A stretch of 64,000 nucleotides of DNA from an uncultured Acetatifactor sp. (GTDB taxonomy: Bacteria; Bacillota; Clostridia; Lachnospirales; Lachnospiraceae). The notes under the pieces were generated by a model. It saw nothing but the letters and a program-made list of their open reading frames with translations. It made no database searches and was not told the DNA's origin. A program made the position numbers and the translations under genes. How positions within the stretch are numbered: the first letter of the stretch is position 1; the number at the start of each line of letters is the position of its first letter. Below, in pieces: positions 26,370-35,616 of the stretch. The stretch covers positions 1 to 64,000 of the forward strand of contig CAJUCE010000009.1 in the NCBI GenBank assembly GCA_910584865.1. The letters run 5' to 3'.

Positions 26370-28082
26370 CTAAGGCGTAACCCCCATCTCCTCCAACATC
26401 CGCTTCATCAGCGCGGTCCACACGTCATGCCCCTTTTTGTTCAGATGGATTCCGTCAAAACGGTAATACTCCGGACAAAAATACCTGCCGTCAAAGGCCC
26501 GCATCTCCTCCGGCCCCTCACCGCACAGCATGGCATCGGTTGCGTCCAGGAAATACAGTCGCTTCGTGGCGGCGCACATTTCTTTCAGCAGTCCATTGAT
26601 TTTCACAGTGTCCTCCCAGAACTGCTGCCGTCCCGGCAGCGGCAGTCCCGATAGGACTACCAGCCTGGCCTGTGGCATCTTTCTCAGGAAAAGGCCGTAC
26701 ATTTCCTTTTTGTTCTGTAGAATCTGCTCCAGCGCCAGCCCCGCAGCCAAATCATTGGAGCCTGTCTGGAAGAAGACCACCTGCGGCCTGAACGCATACA
26801 GCATCCGGGGCGCATACTGCATCATGTCCTGGTCCACGCAGCCTCCCATGCCATGGTTCTGCGCCCTGTAGGGAAACATGTCCTGTTCCAGGGAATACCA
26901 CATCTGGATATTGGAGGGGCCGTAGAAGACAATCTCTCCCGTCCTGCCCGCATACTTTTTTTCAATGGCGGCAACGCACAGCTCCTGAATCTCCCTTTCC
27001 CTGCCGGACCAGAAGTGGCAGGCATCGTAGGGATTCACCGGAACGCCGAATTCCGCTTCCTCCCTCCTGATCAGACCCATTGTCTCTTCATCGAAATATC
27101 CTTTTGTTTCCAGATAGTCCACTTTCGGGACTACATCCTTTCGGGGCACGAAAACCGAACAGACCGATACCACCTCCGTCACCTTGCCGGTAGCGCCGCC
27201 TCCGCCTGCAGGGCCGTTGGTATACAGGGTCTCCACATCCTCCGCCAACAGCTGTGCCGCCCTCTGGTCCCTGCTCCTGACGGAGAAGCGCAGGCGGACT
27301 TCCGGCGGGGCGTTCCGGGACAGGGTATGTGAAATCTTGTCCCCGTATAAGGAATTCAGCCCGATAAAGTCGATTCTGCGCTCCTCCGGCCTCACCCCCA
27401 TCAGGGAAAGCCGCTTTTCCAGAATCCGGGCCGCAAGCTCCGCCCGCTCCAGGCAGCCGCTGCCGCCGTAGGAAATCTCGCCCTCCCCGATATAGCAGTC
27501 CTGATAGCCCACGCTTACTTTCAGGGTTTCCGGCCTGCCGTGGGAGGCGGCATTCTCTGCCAGCACCCTGTCCTTTCCCATCTGGGTAAAGACTACCTGT
27601 GAGAAGTCCGCGATGGCATCCGGGGTCATGTATGCTTTGGGATTGTGAATCTCATAGACCATCTGCTCCTTGCAGATATCCGTCAAGACCGCTCCGCCGC
27701 TGCCCTCCGGCTTCGTAAGGAGGAACCTCCCGTCCTGGGCCACCTCCACCACGGGGAAGCCCAGCCTGTCCAGGCCGTCAATCTCCTTGTAGCCCGGCTC
27801 CGCATAGTAGCCCCCTGTCACCTGGCCCGCACATTCCAGGAGATGCCCGGCCAGGACCGCCTGGCCCATCTGGCCCGGGTTGTCTTCCACGTTCCATCCG
27901 AATTCATACACCAGGGGGCCGATGGTAAGCGCCGGATCGGAGACACGGCCTGTAATCACCAGGTTTGCTCCGTCCCGCAGCGCCTGGACGATGCCCTCCG
28001 CCCCCATATAGGCATTGGCGGAAATCAGGTCCTCCCTGAACTCTTTCAGCTTCCCTCCGGTCTCCAGTACCGGCAGCTCCAT
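26370..28082 (-). CDS. AtuA domain fused to SGNH hydrolase (downstream part of frameshifted gene)
   Basis: A 570-residue frame. Residues 1-320 are the C-terminal two thirds of an AtuA domain (DUF1446, acyclic terpene utilisation), with NAYMGAEGIV, VITGRVSDPALTIGPLVYEFGW and YTNGPAGGGGA. Residues 335-570 form an SGNH/GDSL-type hydrolase: FYGPSNIQMW holds the block-I Ser, QTGSNDLA the block-III Asn and DGIHLNKKGH the Asp-His pair. The AtuA domain begins in the frame upstream (28099-28830). The two join exactly if one G is removed from a run of six (28112-28117), giving VTGDDI. So this is either a pseudogene, a phase-variable gene or a sequencing error. The fusion itself is unusual. Confidence 0.7.
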   Translation of the reverse strand: MELPVLETGGKLKEFREDLISANAYMGAEGIVQALRDGANLVITGRVSDPALTIGPLVYEFGWNVEDNPGQMGQAVLAGHLLECAGQVTGGYYAEPGYKEIDGLDRLGFPVVEVAQDGRFLLTKPEGSGGAVLTDICKEQMVYEIHNPKAYMTPDAIADFSQVVFTQMGKDRVLAENAASHGRPETLKVSVGYQDCYIGEGEISYGGSGCLERAELAARILEKRLSLMGVRPEERRIDFIGLNSLYGDKISHTLSRNAPPEVRLRFSVRSRDQRAAQLLAEDVETLYTNGPAGGGGATGKVTEVVSVCSVFVPRKDVVPKVDYLETKGYFDEETMGLIRREEAEFGVPVNPYDACHFWSGREREIQELCVAAIEKKYAGRTGEIVFYGPSNIQMWYSLEQDMFPYRAQNHGMGGCVDQDMMQYAPRMLYAFRPQVVFFQTGSNDLAAGLALEQILQNKKEMYGLFLRKMPQARLVVLSGLPLPGRQQFWEDTVKINGLLKEMCAATKRLYFLDATDAMLCGEGPEEMRAFDGRYFCPEYYRFDGIHLNKKGHDVWTALMKRMLEEMGVTP

Positions 28083-28098
28083 ATATACCGGCAGGCTC

Positions 28099-28830
28099 TC
28101 AGCGATGTCGTCCCCCCGTGACGCAGGCTATCTTGAATCCCGCAAGCCCCATGGCCTCCGCCATCTCTTTCGTCTTCACGGCTGCGGCATAGGGGTTCGC
28201 CGCCCCCATATTGGTTATCACACGGATTTTGTTCCTGTGGGCCAGGGGCAGGATGCGGGCCATTCTGTACTCCAGGCGCCGGTTGTAGCCTTTCCGGGGA
28301 TTTTTCAGCTTCTCTTTCTGTCCCAGGGCAATGGTGCGCTCCGCCAGGCATTCGAAAATGATATAGTCCAGGTTCCCTTTCTCCATCAGTTCCACGGCTG
28401 CATCAAGCCTGTCCCCGGCGTACCCGGCCCCGCTTCCGATTCGGATGGTCCGGCCTGCGGGGGTATATTCCTTTTCCGCCTGTCCCGCTGCCATGGGGCA
28501 GAAACGCTTCTCCGTATCCGCCTCCCTCTCCGGAATCTCCATCTCCAGAAGCGCCATGCCCAGTGTCTTTCCATGCTTGTCCAGGGCCAGGGAACGGGTC
28601 ACGCCGCCCCCAAGTGCCTTATCCAGCACGAAATTAAATGCCTTGATGCCCTCCAGTTCATACCGGGTGACGCTGCCGTGGCAGATTTCCGAAAAATATT
28701 CTTTTACTTTCTCCGCTGTGAGGACTTCTTTCAGGAAGTCAAAGTCCTCCTCCCGATAGGGTATCACGGAAATATTGGATATTTCGCCCTTGTCCCCAGT
28801 GCGGGAATGGGCAATCTCTTTTAGCTTCAT
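28099..28830 (-). CDS. AtuA-like ferredoxin-fold domain plus start of AtuA (upstream part of frameshifted gene)
   Basis: From MKLKEIAHSRTGDKG (AAGGAG site seven bases upstream) about 100 residues match the small AtuA-associated ferredoxin-like domain (SRTGDKG, NFVLDKALGGGVTRSL, GKTLGMALLEMEI). This is followed by the beginning of AtuA: IRIGSGAGYAGDRLDAAVELMEKGNLDYIIFECLAERTIALGQ. The frame ends in TGGRHR and a stop, while the proper continuation is in the next frame. In well-known AtuA proteins the small domain is C-terminal; here it is N-terminal. The gene lies between the GH78 gene and the araC convergent end. Confidence 0.68.
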   Translation of the reverse strand: MKLKEIAHSRTGDKGEISNISVIPYREEDFDFLKEVLTAEKVKEYFSEICHGSVTRYELEGIKAFNFVLDKALGGGVTRSLALDKHGKTLGMALLEMEIPEREADTEKRFCPMAAGQAEKEYTPAGRTIRIGSGAGYAGDRLDAAVELMEKGNLDYIIFECLAERTIALGQKEKLKNPRKGYNRRLEYRMARILPLAHRNKIRVITNMGAANPYAAAVKTKEMAEAMGLAGFKIACVTGGRHR

Positions 28831-28884
28831 TTTTACACTCCTTGTCCGTTTCAGTGGACGTCGATTCACATACAGTCAATAGTT

Positions 28885-31608
28885 TTATGCGGTTTCGTTC
28901 AGCGCTTTCAGCACCGCCTCATATAGGGGGCGCGCCTCCGGCGCGGAGCCCAGCATCTCAGCCAGCGTCATGGGCAGGGCATATGCAATCATAGGATTGT
29001 CCATGAATCCCGGCATGAACTGTTCAAACATCTGCCGGGCCACAGGCTGCTCCACAATCTCCCCAAGCGTGGAGTCCATGGTAAAGCGTTCCATCCGAAG
29101 CACCGTGTCCGTATCGTACTCATATTCATATTCTCCGGAACCCAGTTCGATGCAACCCTCTTTTTCCGGCAGGTACAGCGCCGCCGTGGTATTGGCAGGT
29201 ATCTGTACCCGCACATGGATTTTCCCGTCACGGCAGCTTACGGCGCTGACAATCTTTCCATAGGGCGATTCCAGTTCTCCCTGCGCCTCCTCAATCCCCT
29301 TTACGAACATGGGACGGATACAGATGCGCCGATAGCCGGGCTCCAGCTGGTTGATTCCCGCAATCTTGCGGTACATCCAGTCACCTACAGAGCCGTAGGC
29401 ATAATGGTTCAGGGAATTCATGCCCGACATTTCAAAGGAGCCGTCCGGCAGGATGGAGTTCCACCTTTCCCATATGGTAGTGGCCCCTTTTCCCACCGCG
29501 TACAGCCAGGACGGGTAGTCCTCCCGCATGAACAGCAGGGCCGCCATGTCGTGGGCCCCGTTCTCCGACAGCGCATGGCAAAGGTAAGGCGTCCCTACGA
29601 ATCCAGTAGTCAAATGGTTCTTGTGGTTCTCTATGTTGGTCAAAAGGGTGCGCAGTATCTTCTCCCTGTCCTGTGGTCTGGCCAGATTGAAATACAGCGA
29701 CAGCACGCAGCCCGTCTGTGTCTCGCTGACAATCCGCCCCCGCTTCGTATAATATTCCTCCCGGAACGATTCCAGAGTCCTTTCGAAAATCCTGCGGTAC
29801 TCTTCCGCCTCCTCTTCCTTTCCCAGCGCCTCCGCAGCCTGCCTGACCAGATCCGTCACATACAGATAATAGGCATTTGCCACCAGGTACTTATCCGTGG
29901 AGCCTGTCCTGTCCCCGCACTCCTCCTTGTCCAGGGCCAGCCAGTCGCCGTACTGGAAATTGCTCATCCACAGGCCGTCCTCATTGCAGCGGGCAGCGAT
30001 ATAGTCCACCCACTCGTGCATGCATTTCCAGGCTTCCTCCAGTATCCGCCTGTCCCCATAGGTCTGGTACACCACCCAGGGGATGATCACCGCCGCATCG
30101 CTCCATGCCGAGGAGCTGTAGGTGCCCAGGATATCCGGCACCACATGGGGCACCCCGTTCTCCAGGGAAGAGTCCGCCGAGATATCCCGCATCCATTTGG
30201 TGAAGAACAGGGCCGTGTTCCGATTGTAGGCTGCCGTCCAGGAGAACACCTGGGCATCCCCCATCCATCCCAGCCGCTCGTCCCTCTGGGGGCAGTCCGT
30301 GGGCACATCCAGAAAGTTGTCTCTCTGCCCCCAGGCAATATTGAGCTGCAGTCGGTTGACTTTTTCATTGGAACAGGAGAAATCCCCTGTCTTCTCCATG
30401 TCAGAATGCATCACGCAGGCCGTGAACATTTCCGGGCGCATGTCCTCTATCCCCTCCACCGCTATGTAGCGGAACCCGTGGAATGTGAAATGGGGCCGGA
30501 ATACCTGCTCCTGCCCGTTGCAGATATAGGTGTCCTCGGATTTGGCGCTGCGCAGGGTCTCCGGATAGAAATTGCCGTCCTTGTCCAATGTCTCCGCATG
30601 GCGCACCACGATTTTCTGTCCTTTTCTTCCCTGTATCCTCAGCTCCACCAGGCCGGTAATGTTCTGGCCGAAATCCACCAGGCGTCTTCCTTTGGGGTCT
30701 GTGAAGATTTCCTTTGCCGCAAGCCTTTCCGTAATCCGCACGGGCTCATTTTCCTGGGCCGTGAGGATGCCTTTGTCAAAGGGCACCTCCACCGCCTTGC
30801 CCTCCCGGACAAAAGGGGCGTCCGTGTCGATGGTCTCCCCCATGTAAATCTCGCTGTAACGGATTTCCCCGGTGCGCACTTTCCAGTCCCCGTCCGTGGC
30901 GATGACATCCCTGGTGCCGTCCGCATACTCAATCCTCAGCTCCGCCATGGCTTCCACCCTGCTGCCGTAGCGGTCCGGCTTGCAGTCAAAGCCCAGGATT
31001 CCTTTGTACCATCCGTTTCCCACGGTGATGGCGATTTCGTTTTCCCGGGCGGCATATGCCGTCACATCGTAATACTGGTACTGCAGGCGCTTGTGGTAGC
31101 TGGTCCAGCCGGGGGCCATGTACTCCTCCCCCACGCGCTTTCCATTGATGCATGCCTCATAGATGCCGTGGGCCGTTATGTACAGCCTTATCCGGGAGAC
31201 CGGCTTTTCCAGGCTGAAGTTCCGGTAAAAGACAGGGCACGCGGTCTCTTCCCGGGGGAAATCGTGGGTAATCATCTGTGCTTTCAGCCCCCTGGGGTCA
31301 AACAGCCCTGTTTCGAACCAGGTGGTGTTTTCTGTTCGGTTACCATGGTTGTCCTCCGAGACGATGGATACCTGGTACCGGCTCTCCTCCTGCAGCTCCT
31401 CTCCCTCATAGGGCACCAGGACGCTGTCCCGGCTCTCCCGCCTCCCGCTGTCCCAGACAGTGCGCTCCCCGTCTGTCACAAGGATTTGATACGCTGTCTG
31501 TAGTACATCTTTCTCCTCAGAGCCAATCTTCCAGGAAAAACGGGGCTCTCTTACTGCCAGACCTACCGGCTCTTTTCGGTACTCTACTCTCAAATCGTAC
31601 AAATTCAT
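28885..31608 (-). CDS. GH78 alpha-L-rhamnosidase
   Basis: A 907-residue family 78 enzyme: N-terminal fibronectin-like and Bac_rhamnosid_N domain (IRLYITAHGIYEACINGKRVGEEYMAPGWTSYHKRLQYQYYDVT), then the (alpha/alpha)6 catalytic domain with CPQRDERLGWMGDAQ, where the Asp/Glu catalytic residues lie, and FEMSGMNSLNHYAYGSVGDWMYRKIAG. A C-terminal beta domain and a helical extension (about 840-907) follow. It removes terminal alpha-L-rhamnose from plant glycosides such as flavonoid rutinosides or saponins. No signal peptide is present, so the substrate is probably imported first. The extension resembles that of the GH3 enzyme in the island. Confidence 0.93.
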   Translation of the reverse strand: MNLYDLRVEYRKEPVGLAVREPRFSWKIGSEEKDVLQTAYQILVTDGERTVWDSGRRESRDSVLVPYEGEELQEESRYQVSIVSEDNHGNRTENTTWFETGLFDPRGLKAQMITHDFPREETACPVFYRNFSLEKPVSRIRLYITAHGIYEACINGKRVGEEYMAPGWTSYHKRLQYQYYDVTAYAARENEIAITVGNGWYKGILGFDCKPDRYGSRVEAMAELRIEYADGTRDVIATDGDWKVRTGEIRYSEIYMGETIDTDAPFVREGKAVEVPFDKGILTAQENEPVRITERLAAKEIFTDPKGRRLVDFGQNITGLVELRIQGRKGQKIVVRHAETLDKDGNFYPETLRSAKSEDTYICNGQEQVFRPHFTFHGFRYIAVEGIEDMRPEMFTACVMHSDMEKTGDFSCSNEKVNRLQLNIAWGQRDNFLDVPTDCPQRDERLGWMGDAQVFSWTAAYNRNTALFFTKWMRDISADSSLENGVPHVVPDILGTYSSSAWSDAAVIIPWVVYQTYGDRRILEEAWKCMHEWVDYIAARCNEDGLWMSNFQYGDWLALDKEECGDRTGSTDKYLVANAYYLYVTDLVRQAAEALGKEEEAEEYRRIFERTLESFREEYYTKRGRIVSETQTGCVLSLYFNLARPQDREKILRTLLTNIENHKNHLTTGFVGTPYLCHALSENGAHDMAALLFMREDYPSWLYAVGKGATTIWERWNSILPDGSFEMSGMNSLNHYAYGSVGDWMYRKIAGINQLEPGYRRICIRPMFVKGIEEAQGELESPYGKIVSAVSCRDGKIHVRVQIPANTTAALYLPEKEGCIELGSGEYEYEYDTDTVLRMERFTMDSTLGEIVEQPVARQMFEQFMPGFMDNPMIAYALPMTLAEMLGSAPEARPLYEAVLKALNETA

Positions 31609-31710
31609 CCTCTACATCCTCCTTTTCCCGCCATTTGGCAGGCATCTGCTATACGCTGAAAACTCACTTTATGATTCAGGCCAGACCAAACAAACCCGGC
31701 CAGCCGCCTC

Positions 31711-34467
31711 TCACTTCAGGAAAAGCACCTCCCCGCAGAATCCCGCAGGCGCTACGGGCCGTTTGCAGGATAAGGCGTCCGGCACCGCATTGACCAGTGT
31801 GGTGCTCACCTCAATCCGCAGCCTGTGTACCGTATGGCTTTCTGATGCGGGCAGTTCGTAACGATAAGGCGGCGCAATCCGTTTCCCCAGTCTCATTCCG
31901 TCGCAAAATACCTCAACCGCCTCCAAGGCATCCTCCAACAGCACCCACCCATATCCCTCATCCGTATACTCCAGGCTGTACCGCACGGTTCCTGCAAATC
32001 CCGGATATTTCCGCGCTATGTCATAAAGCGTATCCGTGGTCCCACATTCCAGCCAGACATCCGGCCTGTCATATTCCGCCCGCTCTATCCGATAACTGCC
32101 ATTATACAGGTTGGCAATGCCAGGGCAGGGTTCCTCCTCCAAAAGGCCGTTTCCGTTCTCCGTCCCTCGGGCACATTCCAGATATACATGGGCTTCCATA
32201 GGCTCCAGGCATATCTGGACGCTCTGCTTCCCGTCTGTGGTCTGCCCGGAAATAGTTCTGTATATTTTCTGCTCCATGCCGTCATACCTTATTATCTCCG
32301 TATCCGGGTTACTATCCTGAAACAGAATCCTGGCTAATACCGTCTCGCTCCAGGAAGTATTCTGCAACATATGTATCCTCATTCCCTGCTGCCGGTAAGA
32401 ATAGCAGCGCAACCCCAAAATACCGCCCGTCCACTGCATGTCTTCCGCTACAGCTTTCGGCGCGGAGACGTCTTCCACTAATCTCCCTGTCTCATCTGCG
32501 TCCCTGTCCGCCGTAACTTTCAGCACAGCCGCCTCCGCCGCCAGCTTCCGCATTTCCTCTAGCCCAATCTTCGGAATAAATTCCAGTTCCGGCAGCTCTT
32601 CTCCGGAATACCCCCTGGGCTTTCCTCCTACAAAAAAGATATTTATCCCTTTCTTTTCCAGTCTCTGCAGAACCACCGCCGTCTCTCTCGCCAGATATGC
32701 CGCCGGTGGAATAAACAGATTTGCATACCGCATATTCCCGATCCGAAGCAGCCCCTCCTCTTCCTGGGCCTCTTTCAGGTCGTCCGCACACACCACATGA
32801 TAGGGAACATGCCTCTCCAGAAGCTCCCTGCCCAACACAAAGTAGGGACAGGTCTCCCCCGCCCAGTCCGATTCCGCCTCAAAGAGAATGGCATTCCGCA
32901 CCAAAGGCTCCCCTCCGCTCAACAGATGGGCCATCCTGTTCATGTACCCGAACAGCACCGGCATAAAGGGATACTGGGGATTCTTCCCCTGAGCCCAAAT
33001 ATGGGGCGGACAGTCCTCATCCGGGAACTCCCTGTCCGTAAAGGCATGGGGCACGAAATAATTGATGCCTCCCGTGAGCATATGGTCTGCCATCCATTTC
33101 ATCAAAGTGACACCCTCCGCCCATCCATAAGCCCCGAAAATCTCACACAGCGCACGGCCTCTCTGATGGGGCGCCTGATTTGCCAGGGAGCCTGCGAGCT
33201 GTGCCAGCCCATAGTGGTAGAACAGCCCCTGTCCTCTGTCCTCCCCCGGCATCAGGCCGTTCAGCACGATATCGATGCCCGCCATATCCTGCCCCCTGAT
33301 TGCCCTGAAATAATGGCCCGGGCTCTGCCCCAGACGCTCATAGCCCGGCGCGTCCTCCACGATATGGCCGATGTACTCCACCCCATGCTCCCTGCACCAC
33401 TGCCCCAGCTGTCCCGAAAAATTCTCCCCGTACTTCCGGGAAACGATATCCATATACCTGACGCGGATTTCCCTCTCCTGACCGGGAATGGCGCTGCTGT
33501 CCCCGAACAGAAACGGCAGCATCCCGTCTGTCCGTTCCCCAAAGCTCTCCCGCAGCTCCCCATATACGTCTTCCGTCCAGGGAAGCGGCACGCTCTCCTC
33601 CCCGGTTCTGGCCGCATAACCGTAGCCCCTGTCGCTTAAGTTGAAGAATCCCGGCTCATCGGAAAAGAAGCCCGCAATGGTATTGCCAAAATAAGGGGCA
33701 TAGCGCTTATAATGCGCTTCATAGACTTCGTCAATCAACAGCTTCACGGAATCCCTTTCCAACAGGGAAATCCCGTCCCCCAGCATCATGGCCGCATAGA
33801 GCTTCGTAGTGAGCACATAAACCCTGTACTCTCCCTCCGGTAAATCCAGGTAGAGCCAACCGTCCTCCACCTGCCCGGTCACGTTCTGTACCTGGGCTAT
33901 GGTTCTGGCTGTCTTCCCGTAATCCCGGAAATTATCCTGCCAGTCCCATTCTCCTCCTGCCTGTGTTTCGGTTCTGGCCTCCGTCCCGCCGTCCTCCGCC
34001 ACCTTTGCCAGGAGCACGGCCTCTAATTTCTCCTGATAATATCCCTCATCCCTCTGCCTTGTCCGGGCGTTCCAGTTGAGATGCTTTCCGATGTCCAGTT
34101 TTGTGCCGCGCTGGGGCCCTGTGATATCATAATGCCTCTCCATCAGGCTGATTCTTTTCAGCCCCCTGGGAGCGTCTGCTGCCGCGCCGTTTGCATACCC
34201 CGTGGGAAAATGGGAATCGTCTAAAATCCAGACCTTCATGTCCCTTTTTTTCGCTTCCTCCAGGATGATGTCCACATCATGCCACCATTGTTCCCCCACA
34301 TAGTCCGGATGGGGTCTGGATTCCAGGCACACAGCCCGGATGCCGCAGTCATATACCGCCTGCATCAGCTTTCTGGTATCAGCCTCCTGTGCGCCGTGCA
34401 TCCAGAAAAATGGCAGGATATAATTGCCCTCCCCGCCCTGCAGGACATCCATAATCCGCTGTTCCAT
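31711..34467 (-). CDS. GH106-like glycoside hydrolase
   Basis: A 918-residue protein when started at MEQRIMDVL (AGGTG site); a GTG at 34500 overlaps the stop of the upstream gene as GTGA and is an alternative. The N-terminal part has LPFFWMHGAQEADTRKLMQAVYDCGIRAVCLESRPHPDYVGEQWW and KVWILDDSHFPTGYANG, which match the barrel start of GH106 alpha-L-rhamnosidases and related unclassified families. FFSDEPGF and a C-terminal jelly-roll sugar-binding region follow. It sits beside the GH78 gene, so the island has two likely rhamnosidases of different fold. Activity on rhamnose is inferred. Confidence 0.62.
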   Translation of the reverse strand: MEQRIMDVLQGGEGNYILPFFWMHGAQEADTRKLMQAVYDCGIRAVCLESRPHPDYVGEQWWHDVDIILEEAKKRDMKVWILDDSHFPTGYANGAAADAPRGLKRISLMERHYDITGPQRGTKLDIGKHLNWNARTRQRDEGYYQEKLEAVLLAKVAEDGGTEARTETQAGGEWDWQDNFRDYGKTARTIAQVQNVTGQVEDGWLYLDLPEGEYRVYVLTTKLYAAMMLGDGISLLERDSVKLLIDEVYEAHYKRYAPYFGNTIAGFFSDEPGFFNLSDRGYGYAARTGEESVPLPWTEDVYGELRESFGERTDGMLPFLFGDSSAIPGQEREIRVRYMDIVSRKYGENFSGQLGQWCREHGVEYIGHIVEDAPGYERLGQSPGHYFRAIRGQDMAGIDIVLNGLMPGEDRGQGLFYHYGLAQLAGSLANQAPHQRGRALCEIFGAYGWAEGVTLMKWMADHMLTGGINYFVPHAFTDREFPDEDCPPHIWAQGKNPQYPFMPVLFGYMNRMAHLLSGGEPLVRNAILFEAESDWAGETCPYFVLGRELLERHVPYHVVCADDLKEAQEEEGLLRIGNMRYANLFIPPAAYLARETAVVLQRLEKKGINIFFVGGKPRGYSGEELPELEFIPKIGLEEMRKLAAEAAVLKVTADRDADETGRLVEDVSAPKAVAEDMQWTGGILGLRCYSYRQQGMRIHMLQNTSWSETVLARILFQDSNPDTEIIRYDGMEQKIYRTISGQTTDGKQSVQICLEPMEAHVYLECARGTENGNGLLEEEPCPGIANLYNGSYRIERAEYDRPDVWLECGTTDTLYDIARKYPGFAGTVRYSLEYTDEGYGWVLLEDALEAVEVFCDGMRLGKRIAPPYRYELPASESHTVHRLRIEVSTTLVNAVPDALSCKRPVAPAGFCGEVLFLK

Positions 34468-34496
34468 AAAACGCACCTGCTCTTTCCTATAAGTAT

Positions 34497-35324
34497 TCAC
34501 TCATAAATCCTGTCCGGATTATAAGCTATGTTCGCCATTTCTTCCCCAAACTCATTCCGCCTGCCCTGGGGCTTTGCCAGGAATGCTTTCCTTCCCTGGA
34601 ACTCAAAGGGAATATTCACCACATCCCCTCTCTTGATGGCTTCACAGACATGGTAATTTTCCTCCAGCATGTTCCTGGAGGCAGTCCCCTCTCCATGAGA
34701 AATCAGCACCTTCCCATACCGCCCCTGCACCTTTCCCTGCAGGGCCAGAAGATTGCGCTCATAGGACGCCACACCCAGGCAGCTTTTGTCGAACAGGAAT
34801 GTAAATGGATTGCAGGCATCTCCCAACAGCAGATACCCCTCCTCCTGTATCAGGAAAACCATGCTGCCGGGCGTATGGCCGCCGCAGGCATACGCCGTCA
34901 CCTGCAGCCCGCCCAAATCAAAGCAGTCCCCGTCCGACAGCTGCCGGAACCTTTCGCAGGAACCCACCGGCAGCATATCCGCTTCCGTGAAAGGAACCTT
35001 TTCGGAAACGCTTTCCGCATACCCCTTTCTTTTTTCCAAAACGTTATGTTCCTGAAATATCCGGCTGTCCAGGAGATTCATGTACACATTCTCAAACTGC
35101 ACGGCGCCGGGAGCATGGTCTACATGCCCGTGGGTAAGCAGGACGGTCAATGGCTTTTCCGTCAAGTCCTCCACGAATCCCCTCAAATCTCCGATTCCGC
35201 ACCCGGTATCAATCAATACCGCTTTCTTCTCCCCCTCCACCAGGTAGGAAAATACCTCTCCCGGCAGATGAATCCTGGTAATCCTGTCACTGATTTTCTC
35301 TGCCCGAAATAAACTCTTCCGCAT
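34497..35324 (-). CDS. MBL-fold metallo-hydrolase
   Basis: A 275-residue protein started at MRKSLFRAEK, because GGGAGG precedes this ATG; the frame extends to 35345. It has the zinc-binding signature THGHVDH, a later H in CGGHTPGSMVFL and D in LLGDA, and a terminal SHGEG. The family covers lactonases, glyoxalases and other hydrolases. In this island it may open a lactone or ester of the aglycone. It lies just downstream of the 37-residue peptide gene and overlaps the following gene at GTGA. Confidence 0.88.
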   Translation of the reverse strand: MRKSLFRAEKISDRITRIHLPGEVFSYLVEGEKKAVLIDTGCGIGDLRGFVEDLTEKPLTVLLTHGHVDHAPGAVQFENVYMNLLDSRIFQEHNVLEKRKGYAESVSEKVPFTEADMLPVGSCERFRQLSDGDCFDLGGLQVTAYACGGHTPGSMVFLIQEEGYLLLGDACNPFTFLFDKSCLGVASYERNLLALQGKVQGRYGKVLISHGEGTASRNMLEENYHVCEAIKRGDVVNIPFEFQGRKAFLAKPQGRRNEFGEEMANIAYNPDRIYE

Positions 35325-35349
35325 GCTCTGCCTCCCACTTTTCATAGTT

Positions 35350-35463
35350 TTATCTGTTCTTTTTTATATATAGATATGATGCGTAAATCAGCATCAGCGT
35401 ACATATCAGCTTACATATTTCATAAGCCACAGTGAAAACCACATTCAAAATACTCAGCAGCAT
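35350..35463 (-). CDS. 37-residue hydrophobic peptide (small membrane protein)
   Basis: A short frame from ATG 35463 to TAA 35350, too short for usual gene calls. It has a strong ribosome site, GAGGGGGTGAG, about seven bases upstream. The peptide begins MLLSILNVVFTVAYEICK and ends YLYIKKNR: about 30 mostly hydrophobic residues with a basic end, typical of a single membrane helix. Its stop lies 25 bases before the MBL-fold start. A decayed copy with the same flanks lies before araC, which supports a real gene. It could be a leader peptide, a small membrane regulator or a subunit of a transporter. Confidence 0.6.
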   Translation of the reverse strand: MLLSILNVVFTVAYEICKLICTLMLIYASYLYIKKNR

Positions 35464-35616
35464 TATGACTCACCCCCTCATAAAACATATCCTATCAAAA
35501 TTTTTTAATAAGTTATTATATTTTTGTACTTTTTTTTGTAGAAACCGCGCCTGTATGCCTCCTGGATATCCCGACCATTACTTATACTCAAGACCGCCAG
35601 AACAGTAAAAAACCTA

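Noticed and set aside
29215..31503. 762-codon open frame on the plus strand
   Set aside because: It is exactly antisense to the GH78 gene; its product is rich in His, Pro and Arg with no domain, the usual mirror of a GC-rich gene.
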